Shown here: positions 8,157 through 16,867 of the stretch, one piece after another | How the letters are laid out: every line of letters starts with the position of its first letter | How positions within the stretch are numbered: the stretch's first letter is position 1 | Origin: Nocardia brasiliensis NBRC 14402 | GTDB lineage: Bacteria; Actinomycetota; Actinomycetes; Mycobacteriales; Mycobacteriaceae | Assembly: GCF_000308475.2 (NCBI RefSeq) | Contig: NZ_BAFT02000088.1 | Location: forward strand, 1-48,777 | Direction of reading: 5' to 3' | DNA length: 48,777 nt | Made by a program: the position numbers and the translations under genes | Notes under the pieces: model-generated | What the model was told of the DNA's origin: nothing | Database searches by the model: none | Seen by the model: only the letters and a program-made list of their open reading frames with translations

Positions 8157-8777
8157 GTGAAAGTCCAGCAATCCGTCGACGCGGCGGCCCACTACCGGAA
8201 GAACACGCGCAGGCGCGGCGCGGAATTGGAGCAAGCCATCCGCACCGCGACCCTGGACGAACTCGCCGAGGTGGGCTATTCCGCGCTCACCATGGACCGG
8301 GTCGCGGCTCGGGCGCGCACCAGCAAAACCGTCATCTATCGGCGCTGGGCGAGCCGTGCCGAACTGGTCGTCGACGCCTGCAAATCCGGTGGTGTCTCCG
8401 ACGTCGATCTCCCCGACACCGGTGCGCTCCGCACCGACGTGATAGCCCTGCTGCGACAGATGTCGGCGAAGCTGGCCACGCCGTTCGGCGGCATCATGCG
8501 CGGCCTGCTGGCCGAAATGACCCGCGACGCCGAACTCGGCCGCCTCATCCGGGAACGCGTGCAGCGGGTCGGTTCGTCGGCGATCCACGTCATCCTGGAA
8601 CGTGCCGTCGACCGCGGCGAAGTGGACCGCGCAATCCTGACCTCCCGCCGCGCCACCGTCGCCCCCGACCTCCTGCGCAACCACTTCCTCCTCTTCGACG
8701 CCCCGGTCACCGATGACGTCATCCTCGACATCGTCGACGACATCTACCTTCCCCTGGTTCTGCGTCCCCATTCCTGA
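8157..8777 (+). CDS. TetR family regulator of the P450 locus
   Basis: A 206-residue TetR-type regulator with an N-terminal helix-turn-helix (about residues 24-70: ATLDELAEVGYSALTMDRVAA, then RTSKTVIYRRWASRAELV, given as two landmarks) and a variable C-terminal ligand domain (TetR_C pattern). I use the GTG at 8157, which follows CAGGAG. The gene is divergent from the P450 across an inverted repeat, so autoregulation and control of the P450 operon are likely. The ligand is unknown. Confidence 0.9.
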   Translation: MKVQQSVDAAAHYRKNTRRRGAELEQAIRTATLDELAEVGYSALTMDRVAARARTSKTVIYRRWASRAELVVDACKSGGVSDVDLPDTGALRTDVIALLRQMSAKLATPFGGIMRGLLAEMTRDAELGRLIRERVQRVGSSAIHVILERAVDRGEVDRAILTSRRATVAPDLLRNHFLLFDAPVTDDVILDIVDDIYLPLVLRPHS

Positions 8778-9017
8778 ACGCGACCTCCCGGCGTTCGTGC
8801 GGCCGGCCTCGAAGCAGTGGCGGGGCACGGGAATTAGCACGGCCATGACTCGCTGAAGTTCTGCTTCACGCACCAGGCGCGCCGGGTTACGAATCGGTGC
8901 CGAGGTTGAGATTCCGCTCACTGACGCGTGCGGAGACGGCGATCACAGGACATCCTGATCTTGCTGGATACGGGCTCGACCGACGGTGCGCGGCAGAATC
9001 GAAGGAGCAACAGGAAC

Positions 9018-10193
9018 GTGCGACCGAAAAGGGCACTGACGTGGGTTTCCCTCACCGCGACCGCGGTGCTGCTGGCCGCGAGCTGCGGCTCGGCCTCGAA
9101 CGACGCGGACCCGGACACCCCGCCGCGGCCGGGCACACTGCTCGCCCAGCGGCCGCTCACCAACGGCGGTCCGACGATCGCCGCGGCGGCCGCCTCGGCA
9201 ACCTATTTCCGCTACATCTCCACCGCACCGGACAAATCCCCCATCGAGGTGTCGGGCGCGGTGTACTTGCCGAAAGGCACCGCGCCGGAAGGCGGTTGGC
9301 CGTTGGTGGCCTACGCGCACGGCACCGCGGGCGTGGTCAGTGACTGCGCGCCCACGAACTCGCCCGCGCTGTACGGCAACGACGTGACCGTGGCCAACCT
9401 GCTCGACGCCCACAAGGCGGTGGTGATGACCAACTATCAGGGCCTCGACGGGCCGGGTGCGGCGCCGTACCTGCACGCCGAATCGTCCGGGTACGACGTG
9501 CTCGACTCCGTCCGGGCGGTCCGGCAACTCGACCTGCCGTTGACGAAAAAGGTGGTGCTGGTGGGCCTTTCGCAGGGCGGGCGGGCCACCGAGTCCGCGG
9601 CGGAGACGGCCGCGACCTACGCGCCGGAACTCGAGCTCATCGGGGATGTGCTGTTGTCGCCGGCGCTGCGCAGCGAACTGGCCCGGGCCGCGGAGACGAA
9701 AACGCTGACGGTCGGGCAGTACATGCTGCTGCCCTACCTGGTGTCGGCGGTCCGCTACAGCGACCCGGACTATTCGTTCGACAAGGTGCTGCACGGTCCG
9801 CTGCTCACGGCCGCACCGCGGCTGGAAGGGCTCTGCACCGGGCAGACCACGCTGAAGGACCTGGCCATCGGTCAGGCCGCGACGCCCGCTGCCGCGCAGT
9901 TCGTCGACGACGCGGCGCGGCGCGCACTAGCCGATTACGAAGCCGGCGGCAACCTGCCCAAGGCCGCCACCGACATTCCGACCTTCATCGCCCGCGGCGA
10001 CAACGACGATCTGGTCAGCACCGCGTGGACCAACCAGGCGGTCGCCGACATGTGCTCGCTCGGCACGAATCTGGTGGACAACGTGCTGCCCGGCGGACAC
10101 GAGGCGTGGCGGGCCCGCGGCGAGTCGGTGACCGCGTGGATCAACGACAGATTCACGGGACAGCCCGCCCCGGCCACCACGTGCCGCCGATGA
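9018..10193 (+). CDS. Secreted lipase, alpha/beta hydrolase (LIP family), predicted lipoprotein
   Basis: A 391-residue alpha/beta hydrolase similar to secretory lipases of the PF03583 type. A basic, hydrophobic N-terminus ends in the lipobox LAASC (Cys23), so the protein is probably anchored on the outer face of the membrane. The nucleophile elbow is GLSQGG; the likely acid and base are in GDNDDLV and GGHEAW. YAHGTAGVVSDCAPT supplies the oxyanion region. The GTG at 9018 (GGAG upstream) gives a clean signal peptide, while a longer reading from 8928 would place an Arg-rich tail before it. It overlaps the next gene by 4 nt (ATGA). Confidence 0.87.
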   Translation: MRPKRALTWVSLTATAVLLAASCGSASNDADPDTPPRPGTLLAQRPLTNGGPTIAAAAASATYFRYISTAPDKSPIEVSGAVYLPKGTAPEGGWPLVAYAHGTAGVVSDCAPTNSPALYGNDVTVANLLDAHKAVVMTNYQGLDGPGAAPYLHAESSGYDVLDSVRAVRQLDLPLTKKVVLVGLSQGGRATESAAETAATYAPELELIGDVLLSPALRSELARAAETKTLTVGQYMLLPYLVSAVRYSDPDYSFDKVLHGPLLTAAPRLEGLCTGQTTLKDLAIGQAATPAAAQFVDDAARRALADYEAGGNLPKAATDIPTFIARGDNDDLVSTAWTNQAVADMCSLGTNLVDNVLPGGHEAWRARGESVTAWINDRFTGQPAPATTCRR

Positions 10194-10879
10194 GGCGCCT
10201 GAAAGCCGGTGCGGCGCTGCTGATCCTGACGGTGTCCTACTACGTCGTGCAGGCGGTGGTGGCGGCGCGCTGGGCCGAGCCGGGGTACGGCTGGGCCGGC
10301 AACATGATCAGCGACCTCGGGGTGCCCGAATGTCTCGGCGACATGGGGCAGTACGGGTTGGTGCCGTCGCGCTACATCTGCTCGCCGTGGCATGCGGTGA
10401 TGTCGTCCGAGTTCGTGCTGCTCGGTGTGCTCGTCCTCGGGGCGGCGTGGTGCCTGACGCCGCTGTTACCGAAAACCCTTCTCGGACGGACTGTTCCCCT
10501 CCTGGCCCTGGTCAATTGCGTCGCCATCGTGCTCGTCGGCCTCTTTCCGGGAAGCGCGGACGAGGTTCCCGGCGGCAGCCGGGCGCGCGCCGTCCTGCAC
10601 CCGACCGGGGCGATCGTCGAGCTGGTGACCGGCCTGGCGATCATGATCATCATCGCCTGGCTCTATCGGCGTCATCGCGGATTCACGCTCGCCACCGTCG
10701 CGCTGATCGTCGTCACCGTGTTCGGCATGATCGCCAGTCTCGCCACCGATCATCTCGGCCTGGGCGCCGGTGCGGCCGAACGCCTGGCGATCGATCCGTT
10801 CGTGCTCTGGCGGATCCTGACCGGTGTCGTTGTCCTGGCCGCACTCCCCCGGCTCGCCCGGCAGGCCGACCGAGACTGA
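10190..10879 (+). CDS. DUF998 family integral membrane protein
   Basis: A 229-residue protein with about six hydrophobic segments. The first is at residues 6-27, followed by the DUF998 landmark GNMISDLGVPEC and a loop with SPWHAVM. Later landmarks are FPGSADEVPGG and HPTGAIVELVTG. Members of this family are membrane proteins of unknown function. The ATG overlaps the lipase stop (ATGA), indicating translational coupling. A 13-bp terminator hairpin follows. Confidence 0.87.
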   Translation: MRRLKAGAALLILTVSYYVVQAVVAARWAEPGYGWAGNMISDLGVPECLGDMGQYGLVPSRYICSPWHAVMSSEFVLLGVLVLGAAWCLTPLLPKTLLGRTVPLLALVNCVAIVLVGLFPGSADEVPGGSRARAVLHPTGAIVELVTGLAIMIIIAWLYRRHRGFTLATVALIVVTVFGMIASLATDHLGLGAGAAERLAIDPFVLWRILTGVVVLAALPRLARQADRD

Positions 10880-10898
10880 CCCGCCGACCCGTACTCAG

Positions 10899-10928
10899 CC
10901 CGTACCCGGTGTCCCCACCGGGTACGGG
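10899..10928. terminator. Bidirectional terminator between convergent genes
   Basis: The perfect 13-bp stem CCCGTACCCGGTG / CACCGGGTACGGG with a TCCC loop lies in the 62-bp gap between the DUF998 gene and the convergent desaturase. There is no U-tract, as is common for actinobacterial terminators. Confidence 0.8.
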
Positions 10929-10941
10929 TGTCGTGACCCGC

Positions 10942-11946
10942 TCAGACCACGGTGGTGGTCAATGGTGCCGAGTCACGTTTGGCCGCCTGGCGCGCGGCGA
11001 TCCGGTCGCGGCGTTCCTCGAACTTCAGCATGTCGCTCTCGTACTTCGCGAGGAAGGCCGCGAGCTGCTCGCGGGTCTGCTCGCCGCGGGCGGTGAAGTC
11101 GGTGCGCTCGAACACCTTCCAGATCCGCAGCACCGGCATGATCACGTCTTCGAGGTGCTGGCGCATGTCGTAGATGCCGTGTTTGGCCATCAGCGCGCCG
11201 TAGCGGCGGAAGTTCGGGTTCTCCGCGCCCGGCATCTGGAAGTTCATCAGCGTGAGCGTGATCGCCTCGAGCGCCTGATCCGGCACCAGGTCCAGCGCCG
11301 CGCCGCACATGTTCCGGTAGAAGATCATGTGCAGGTTCTCGTCGGCGGCGATGCGCTGCAGCATCTTGTCCGCGATGGGGTCGTTGCACACCCGTCCGGT
11401 GTTGCGGTGGCTGAGCCGGGTCGCGAGTTCCTGGAACGTCACGTAGGCGACACCGAGCAGGAAGCCGGCGTTGGGCACCACATCCGGGTCGACTTCGCGG
11501 CGTTCGGCCACGGCCAGCGGGTCGAACCCGGTCGTCATCGCCGCCATCCTGGCGTTCTCCAGTTCGACCGGGTCCACGCCGCGGCTGACCACCAGGTAGT
11601 CCCGCATCACGATGCCGTGCCGGTTCTCCTCGGCGGTCCAGCGGCCCACCCAGGTGCCCCAGGCGCCGTCCTGGGAGAAGTTCTCGGCGATCACCCGGTG
11701 ATACGAGGGCAGGTTGTCCTCGGTGAGCAGGTTGGTGATCATGGCCGCCTTGGCCACGTCCGATAGGCGCGACTGCTCCGGATCCCAGTCGACGCCGCCC
11801 AGCGCGGCGAAGTTGCGTCCTTCGTCCCACGGCACGTAGTCGTGGGGGTGCCAGTCCTTCGTCATCGACAGGTGCCGGTCGACATTCGCCGCGGCCACCG
11901 GCTCGAGCTCGATGAGCAGCTCCAGCTGGGTCAGATGACGCCCCAT
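10942..11946 (-). CDS. Acyl-ACP desaturase, DesA type
   Basis: A 334-residue ferritin-like di-iron desaturase that inserts a double bond into acyl-ACP, feeding unsaturated fatty acid or mycolic acid synthesis. The two iron-binding motifs are visible: EENRHG (about residues 106-111) and DENLHM (about 200-205). YVPWDEGRNF and WTAEENRHG match mycobacterial DesA1/DesA2-like proteins. The ATG at 11946 lies behind a 308-bp upstream region with a 16-bp palindrome and a hairpin, which suggests lipid-responsive regulation. Confidence 0.9.
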   Translation of the reverse strand: MGRHLTQLELLIELEPVAAANVDRHLSMTKDWHPHDYVPWDEGRNFAALGGVDWDPEQSRLSDVAKAAMITNLLTEDNLPSYHRVIAENFSQDGAWGTWVGRWTAEENRHGIVMRDYLVVSRGVDPVELENARMAAMTTGFDPLAVAERREVDPDVVPNAGFLLGVAYVTFQELATRLSHRNTGRVCNDPIADKMLQRIAADENLHMIFYRNMCGAALDLVPDQALEAITLTLMNFQMPGAENPNFRRYGALMAKHGIYDMRQHLEDVIMPVLRIWKVFERTDFTARGEQTREQLAAFLAKYESDMLKFEERRDRIAARQAAKRDSAPLTTTVV

Positions 11947-11982
11947 ATGTGTTTCCCCTCAGACGTTTCGGCTCACCCGGGA

Positions 11983-12006
11983 CGCGGACGGATCGCACCG
12001 TCCGCG
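11983..12006. other. Hairpin upstream of the desaturase gene
   Basis: CGCGGACGG and CCGTCCGCG form a perfect 9-bp stem around ATCGCA, 37-60 bp upstream of the desaturase start. It could be an operator or lie in the 5' leader. The rest of the 308-bp gap 11947-12254 contains only the palindrome at 12023-12038 and no gene that I can support. Confidence 0.4.
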
Positions 12007-12022
12007 CGACAACCTCCGCGAG

Positions 12023-12038
12023 CCTACGGATCCGTAGG
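12023..12038. promoter_or_regulatory. Perfect 16-bp palindrome upstream of the desaturase
   Basis: CCTACGGATCCGTAGG is a perfect palindrome 77 bp before the desaturase start. Its size and uninterrupted symmetry suit a TetR-type fatty-acid regulator encoded elsewhere; no regulator gene adjoins it on that side. The identity of the regulator is unknown. Confidence 0.5.
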
Positions 12039-12254
12039 TGCCAAATCAACCGCCGTCCCCAGCTTGCCAGGTACCGCCGCGTACCCGCTGATCAGCGGCT
12101 TACGCCGGCGGCAGGGGCAGGAACCGGGCACACGCGGCGGGCAACCGCACCGCGGTCCGCTGGGTATTCTCACAGACGACGCGCGGACGATGGCGCGTCG
12201 TGAGGAGTCCACCATGACTGGGTTCGATCGGCCGCACGACTTTCCCGGTTCGCG

Positions 12255-13388
12255 ATGACGGCGCTTCGCGTGCAGTTCAGCATGCTCGGCGCGGTGGAAC
12301 TCTCGATCGACGGCGTTCGCCAGCCGCTGGGCGGCCCGAAGCAGCGGGCGGTCCTGGCGTACCTGCTGATCAACGCGAATCGCCCGGTCGCGGTGGAGGC
12401 GCTCGCGCAGGCGGTCTGGGAGGAAAACCCGCCGCCCGATATCCGGGTCAGCCTGCACACCATCGTGTCCAATCTGCGCAAGCCGTTGCGGGACAACGGC
12501 ATCGAAGCGCGCTCGGTCTTGGCGCAGGTCGGTGCGGGCTACCGGGTCGCGGTGGCCGAGGACGCCAGCGACGTGCAGCGCTTCCGGGTGCGGAAAGAGG
12601 CCGGGTTGCGCGCGTTGACCGCGGGCCGCTTCCGCACCGCGAGCGAACTGCTCTCCAGCGCGCTCGGCCAGTGGCGCGGGCCGGTGCTCGCGGACCTGCG
12701 CGGGCTCGCGTTCGCCGACGCCTACGCCGCCGTGCTCGACGACGACCGGCTGTGCGCGATCGAAGCCCGCGCCGAAGCCGATATCGCCCAGGGACGGGCC
12801 GAGGCCGTCATCTCCGAACTCGCGCTGCTCGTCGCCGACCATCCCCTGCGAGAACCCTTGTGGGAGCAGCTGATCACCGCGCTCTATGTGTACGGCCGCC
12901 AATCCGACGCGCTCGACGCCGCCCGCAGGCTGCGCGCGACCCTCGCCGACGAACTCGGCATCGATCCCGGCCCGCCGATCCGCGAACTCGAGGCGCGCAT
13001 CCTGCGACAGGAGCCGCTCGAGTTCCGCGCCAGGGCGGCGGCGACCTCGTTTCGTGCCACCACCATCGTCGATCAGAGCGCGGGCGGACCCACCGCTCTG
13101 CTGCGTGATCGCTGCGGCACCACCTACGCGATCACCGGCACCATCACCCGGATCGGCCGGCTGTCCGACAACGACATCGTGCTCGAGCACGGCAAGGTCA
13201 GCCGCCATCACGCGGCGATCCTGCACAACGGGCTCACCTACCTGATCAAAGACCTGCTCTCCTCCAACGGCGTCTTCGTGGACGGGATGCGCATCGTCGA
13301 CAGCGAGGCGCTCACCGACGGAGCCGAGATCCGGATCGGTGACTACGAACTGATCTTCACGCTGGTGCGGCCGGAACAGGAAGGGTGA
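12255..13388 (+). CDS. EmbR-like SARP regulator with BTAD and FHA domains
   Basis: A 377-residue transcription factor. An OmpR-like winged helix lies at about residues 5-95 (GPKQRAVLAYLLINANRPV, then VSLHTIVSNLRKPL), a bacterial transcriptional activation domain at about 100-245, and a C-terminal FHA domain at about 285-365 with RIGR, SRHHA and SSNGVFV as phosphothreonine-binding landmarks. This order matches mycobacterial EmbR, whose FHA domain binds kinase PknH and which controls arabinosyltransferase genes. A PknH-like kinase gene lies 89 bp away, convergent. Orthology to EmbR and its targets are inference. Confidence 0.88.
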   Translation: MTALRVQFSMLGAVELSIDGVRQPLGGPKQRAVLAYLLINANRPVAVEALAQAVWEENPPPDIRVSLHTIVSNLRKPLRDNGIEARSVLAQVGAGYRVAVAEDASDVQRFRVRKEAGLRALTAGRFRTASELLSSALGQWRGPVLADLRGLAFADAYAAVLDDDRLCAIEARAEADIAQGRAEAVISELALLVADHPLREPLWEQLITALYVYGRQSDALDAARRLRATLADELGIDPGPPIRELEARILRQEPLEFRARAAATSFRATTIVDQSAGGPTALLRDRCGTTYAITGTITRIGRLSDNDIVLEHGKVSRHHAAILHNGLTYLIKDLLSSNGVFVDGMRIVDSEALTDGAEIRIGDYELIFTLVRPEQEG

Positions 13389-13477
13389 GCGACGCCGCGG
13401 ACTGGCTACCCGCAGCGCCCTGAGTTAGCATGCGCAGCAGCAGCTTTCGGCGTAGCGCCCCGGAATGCGCCGGCGGC

Positions 13478-15874
13478 TCAGCCGATGTGCTTGCGGAACC
13501 AGGCGAGCAGCTCGGCTTCGGTTTTCGGGCCGGCGTCCGGGTCGTCGGCGCGCAACGTGCAGAAGTGCGCGGCCACCAGGAACTCGTCGTGCAGCGCGAA
13601 AATGCAGGCGCCCGTATCGAATCCGGTGTCGGTCTGCACGTAACAGAAAAACCGCCCGACCGGTGCGGAGTCCTTGCGCCACAGGTCGTCCTGGCCCGCG
13701 GCGCCGCAGGCGTGTCCACGGAACTGTCCCAGATTCGCCTGATAGAGCAGGTCGGCGGCGCGCCGGTCGGGGAATCCGAAGAATCCCGCCGAGGGGAAGC
13801 CCAAACGCGTGCCGCAGCCGAGCATGGCGTTTACCGGGCCCGCGGGCGGATCCAGGTGGCGGCAGTTGCGCGGCCCGAAATCTCCGTCCAGGTGGTCGAG
13901 CACCGCTCGGTCGGCGGCAGTGAAGTAGTCCGGATCGACGGCCGCTTCCGCGGCTTTGAACTGAAACCCGTTGCGCAGACCCACATAATCCCGCAACGGC
14001 TGCTCCTGCGGTTCCGCCCAGATGTAGACGGCGAGCGCCAGCGCCGCCTCGTTGGTGAGCACCAGCCCCGGCTTCGGTACCGCCGGATCGTCCACGAGAC
14101 TGGTGAAACACGCCTTGCGCCCCACCTCCTTTCCGTCCACCACCGACGGTCCATCCGGGCCGGGTGGATCGCCCGGACAGTTCGTCGAATGGAACACATC
14201 GAAGAACAGCCCGCGATAGTAGGCCCGCAGCTGCTCGACCGTCTGAAACCGCAGAAACCGCCCCGCCGGATCGCTGGCCGCCGGATTCGCCGCGCAGTAC
14301 ACGATCGCAACGGTCGTAGCGTCCGGATCCTGATGAACACAGTTGGCCCGCTTGTAACCCGACGGCCCGACCACCGCGAGCAGATCGATATCGGGCCCGC
14401 GCACCGCAGACGAGTCGGCGGCGGGCACGCCGGAGACACGATTGCCCACCCACAACCAGCTAGTCACAGCAATTGTCGCGCAAAGCATTACGGCCAGAAA
14501 TGCGACGACACCACGCAACACGCGCCTATCAATGCGCACTCGCGGGCCGGCGGAAACAGACGCCGGGTCGGCGACAACTCCTGCCCTGCCCTCGCCCACA
14601 ACACCGGCCGCCCCCTGGGGCGCGTCCTCCCGCTCCGAGACCTCCTGCCCGGCAAGAGCTTGCGCGCCGGCCGTCGAGCGGGCAGTCACCTGGCCTGCCG
14701 CTGAACCCGTAATTTCCAGTAGCGCAGCCAATTCCGTCGCGCCGCATGCGCCGGCGGCCGGCTCCGTAGCTGCTTGGCCGGTGGCCGCGTCCGTAGCCGG
14801 CTCCGCCGCAGCAACCTGACCGGTCACCTCCTGGTCTGCGGCTACTCGGCCTGTGGCCGCCTGACTTGCCGCTGTTCGGTCCGGAACCGCCTGTGCTTCG
14901 GCAGGTTTACCGAAGGCTGCTTCTACGGCCGAGGCCGACATCTCGTTCTCGGACACGGCGGCTGTTGTCGCCTGGACTCGCTGGGTCGGCGGCGGCTCAG
15001 CTGCCGGCTCGGTCTGCGTTCCTGTGACCGTCGCGGTGCTGGTGAGGGCGGAGTGGGCTGCGGAAGCGAGATCTCCGGCGCAGGTGTAGCGCGCGTTGGG
15101 ATTCTTCGCCAGGCCGCGGGCGATCACCTCGTCGAAAGCGGCGGGCACTTCTCGGCGGATCATGCTGGGGCGCGGCGGGGGTTCGAAGAGGTGGGCGCGC
15201 ATGATCTCGCCGTCCGTCTCGGCGGGGAACGGCCTTGCGCCCGTGAGGCATTCGTACAGCACGCAGGCGAGCGCGTAGCTGTCGACGGCCGGGGTCACCA
15301 GCCGCGAGGTGAACCGCTCCGGCGCCATGTAGTGGAACGAGCCGATCGCCGACCCGTCCGCGGTCAGGCTCTCGCTCGTGCTGGACTGCGCGATGCCGAA
15401 GTCGACCAGGTAGGCGAAATCGTCCGTGGTGAGCAGGATGTTGTCGGGTTTGACATCCCGGTGCACCAGGCCGTCGGCGTGCGCGGCATCCAAAGCCGCG
15501 GCGATCTGCCGGATCACCACGACCGCACGCTCGGGCGCCAGTGGTGCGTCGCGCCGCAGCACCGCGCGCAGGTTTTCCCCGTCGACCAGGCGCATGTCGA
15601 TGTAGAGCTGCCCGTCGATCTCACCGTAGTCGTGGATCGGGATGACGTGTGGTTCGGTCAACCGGGCCGCCGCGTGCGATTCCCGGCGGAACCGTTCCCG
15701 GAACACCGGGTCCTGGTGGAGCTTCTCGGCGAGCACCTTCACCGCGACGGTCCGGTCCTTCACGGTGTCGTAAGCCTCGAACACCTCGCCCATACCGCCG
15801 CGCCCGATCAGCCGATCCAGCCGGTACGGCCCGAACCGAGTGCCCACTGTGCGCGGCGGCCGTTCGGTCGTCAT
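13478..15874 (-). CDS. Receptor Ser/Thr protein kinase with duplicated Cys-rich extracellular domain
   Basis: A 798-residue PknH-like membrane kinase. The kinase domain (about 12-275) has GRGGMGEV, Lys46, catalytic HRDVKPDN (Asp140), DFG (158-160), an activation loop rich in Ser/Thr and APE (184-186). A low-complexity Ala/Thr/Gln linker (about 280-445) leads to one membrane span (about 455-476). The ectodomain contains two related blocks: Cys512, 527, 566 and 589, then Cys671, 687, 723 and 744 with nearly equal spacing, plus Cys757 and Cys772. The likely partner is the FHA regulator next door. Ligand unknown. The ATG at 15874 matches the usual kinase N-terminus. Confidence 0.92.
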   Translation of the reverse strand: MTTERPPRTVGTRFGPYRLDRLIGRGGMGEVFEAYDTVKDRTVAVKVLAEKLHQDPVFRERFRRESHAAARLTEPHVIPIHDYGEIDGQLYIDMRLVDGENLRAVLRRDAPLAPERAVVVIRQIAAALDAAHADGLVHRDVKPDNILLTTDDFAYLVDFGIAQSSTSESLTADGSAIGSFHYMAPERFTSRLVTPAVDSYALACVLYECLTGARPFPAETDGEIMRAHLFEPPPRPSMIRREVPAAFDEVIARGLAKNPNARYTCAGDLASAAHSALTSTATVTGTQTEPAAEPPPTQRVQATTAAVSENEMSASAVEAAFGKPAEAQAVPDRTAASQAATGRVAADQEVTGQVAAAEPATDAATGQAATEPAAGACGATELAALLEITGSAAGQVTARSTAGAQALAGQEVSEREDAPQGAAGVVGEGRAGVVADPASVSAGPRVRIDRRVLRGVVAFLAVMLCATIAVTSWLWVGNRVSGVPAADSSAVRGPDIDLLAVVGPSGYKRANCVHQDPDATTVAIVYCAANPAASDPAGRFLRFQTVEQLRAYYRGLFFDVFHSTNCPGDPPGPDGPSVVDGKEVGRKACFTSLVDDPAVPKPGLVLTNEAALALAVYIWAEPQEQPLRDYVGLRNGFQFKAAEAAVDPDYFTAADRAVLDHLDGDFGPRNCRHLDPPAGPVNAMLGCGTRLGFPSAGFFGFPDRRAADLLYQANLGQFRGHACGAAGQDDLWRKDSAPVGRFFCYVQTDTGFDTGACIFALHDEFLVAAHFCTLRADDPDAGPKTEAELLAWFRKHIG

Positions 15875-16072
15875 CTCGTCCTCCGTGCGACGGCCCCGGC
15901 CGGTGCGAGGGCCCGAGGTCGTGTCAACTGTAGAGCGCGCACCAGGCTTTTCGCAGTCGTACCGGCGCAGCGGAGCCGGTTCGTTGGTCGGTCGTCAGTG
16001 GCTCGTTGGTGCCCGCGGCGACAGTGGTCCTCAGCCGAATCCGGCTGGTCGACATCTGAAAGGACCGCAGAC

Positions 16073-16777
16073 ATGTTCCGCACCTCCGTACCTCACCCCC
16101 GGCGCGTACTGCCCATTGCGCTGGGCATCGCGGCGGTGGCCGGTTTCGGCGCCCTGCTTCCGGCGCCCGCACAGGCGCTGCCCTACGGCCCGTACACCTG
16201 TCAGCAAGGCTTCGTCTGGCGCGACGCCTACAACGGCGACACGGTCTGCGTGACGCCCGGCGACCGCGACACCGCGCACGCCGAGAACGCACAGGCCGCC
16301 GCGCACCGCTCCCCGAACGGCGGACCCTACGGCCCCGACACCTGCAAGCAGGGTTTCGTCTGGCGCGAGACCCGCCCCGCCGACCACGTCTGCGTGACGC
16401 CCGATCGCCGCGACCGCGCCCGCGCCCAGAACAGCGAGGGTGCAAGGCATTTCGCCGACGCGACGCAGCTGCCCACCGGCAACGTGCACGTCCGCACGCA
16501 GAAGCATCAGCTCGGCGGCTGGCTGTTCGTCGACAGCGCGTCGGGCCTGTCGCCCAACGCGCGCCTGGAGTTCTACGCCGCGGGCGTGAACGCCAATGGT
16601 CTGCGCGCCCTGGGCAATCGGCAGACCGACGGTGACGGCAGACTGCCGCGGGAGACCGCGGCGCTCGCCGACGTCCGCTGCCAGATCCCGCGGGATCGGG
16701 CGGCGACCGTAGTTGTCGTGGACACCCGCACCGGCATCGCGACCGCGGCAGGCACCACGTACGCGTTCAGCTGCTGA
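16073..16777 (+). CDS. Small secreted protein with two tandem TCxxGFVWR repeats
   Basis: A 234-residue exported protein. A signal peptide (residues 1-35, basic PRR then a hydrophobic run, cleaved after APAQA) is followed by two copies of a ~35-residue unit (about 38-72 and 86-120) sharing YGPxTCxxGFVWR and VCVTPxxR, each with two cysteines. The C-terminal part (about 135-234) looks like a beta-rich domain with a Cys-x(n)-Cys pair near the end. Related repeats occur in secreted actinobacterial proteins; I know no function. GAAAGGA precedes the ATG at 16073. It is divergent from the kinase gene. Confidence 0.82.
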   Translation: MFRTSVPHPRRVLPIALGIAAVAGFGALLPAPAQALPYGPYTCQQGFVWRDAYNGDTVCVTPGDRDTAHAENAQAAAHRSPNGGPYGPDTCKQGFVWRETRPADHVCVTPDRRDRARAQNSEGARHFADATQLPTGNVHVRTQKHQLGGWLFVDSASGLSPNARLEFYAAGVNANGLRALGNRQTDGDGRLPRETAALADVRCQIPRDRAATVVVVDTRTGIATAAGTTYAFSC

Positions 16778-16785
16778 CGAGAACT

Positions 16786-16828
16786 CGCCGGAACAGCCTG
16801 CGATCAGGTACCGCAGGCTGTTCCGGCG
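16786..16828. terminator. Bidirectional terminator, 17-bp stem
   Basis: CGCCGGAACAGCCTGCG and its exact reverse complement enclose a 9-nt loop in the gap between the secreted repeat protein and the convergent ABC-F gene. This is the longest perfect stem in the window. Confidence 0.85.
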
Positions 16829-16867
16829 TTCGTGCGTCCCCGGCGGTCACACCGGTTCGCATCGCGC

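Noticed and set aside
14774..16072. Upstream part of a long plus-strand ORF reaching the secreted repeat protein
   Set aside because: It is antisense to the kinase; only the part from 16073 has a signal peptide and ribosome binding site.
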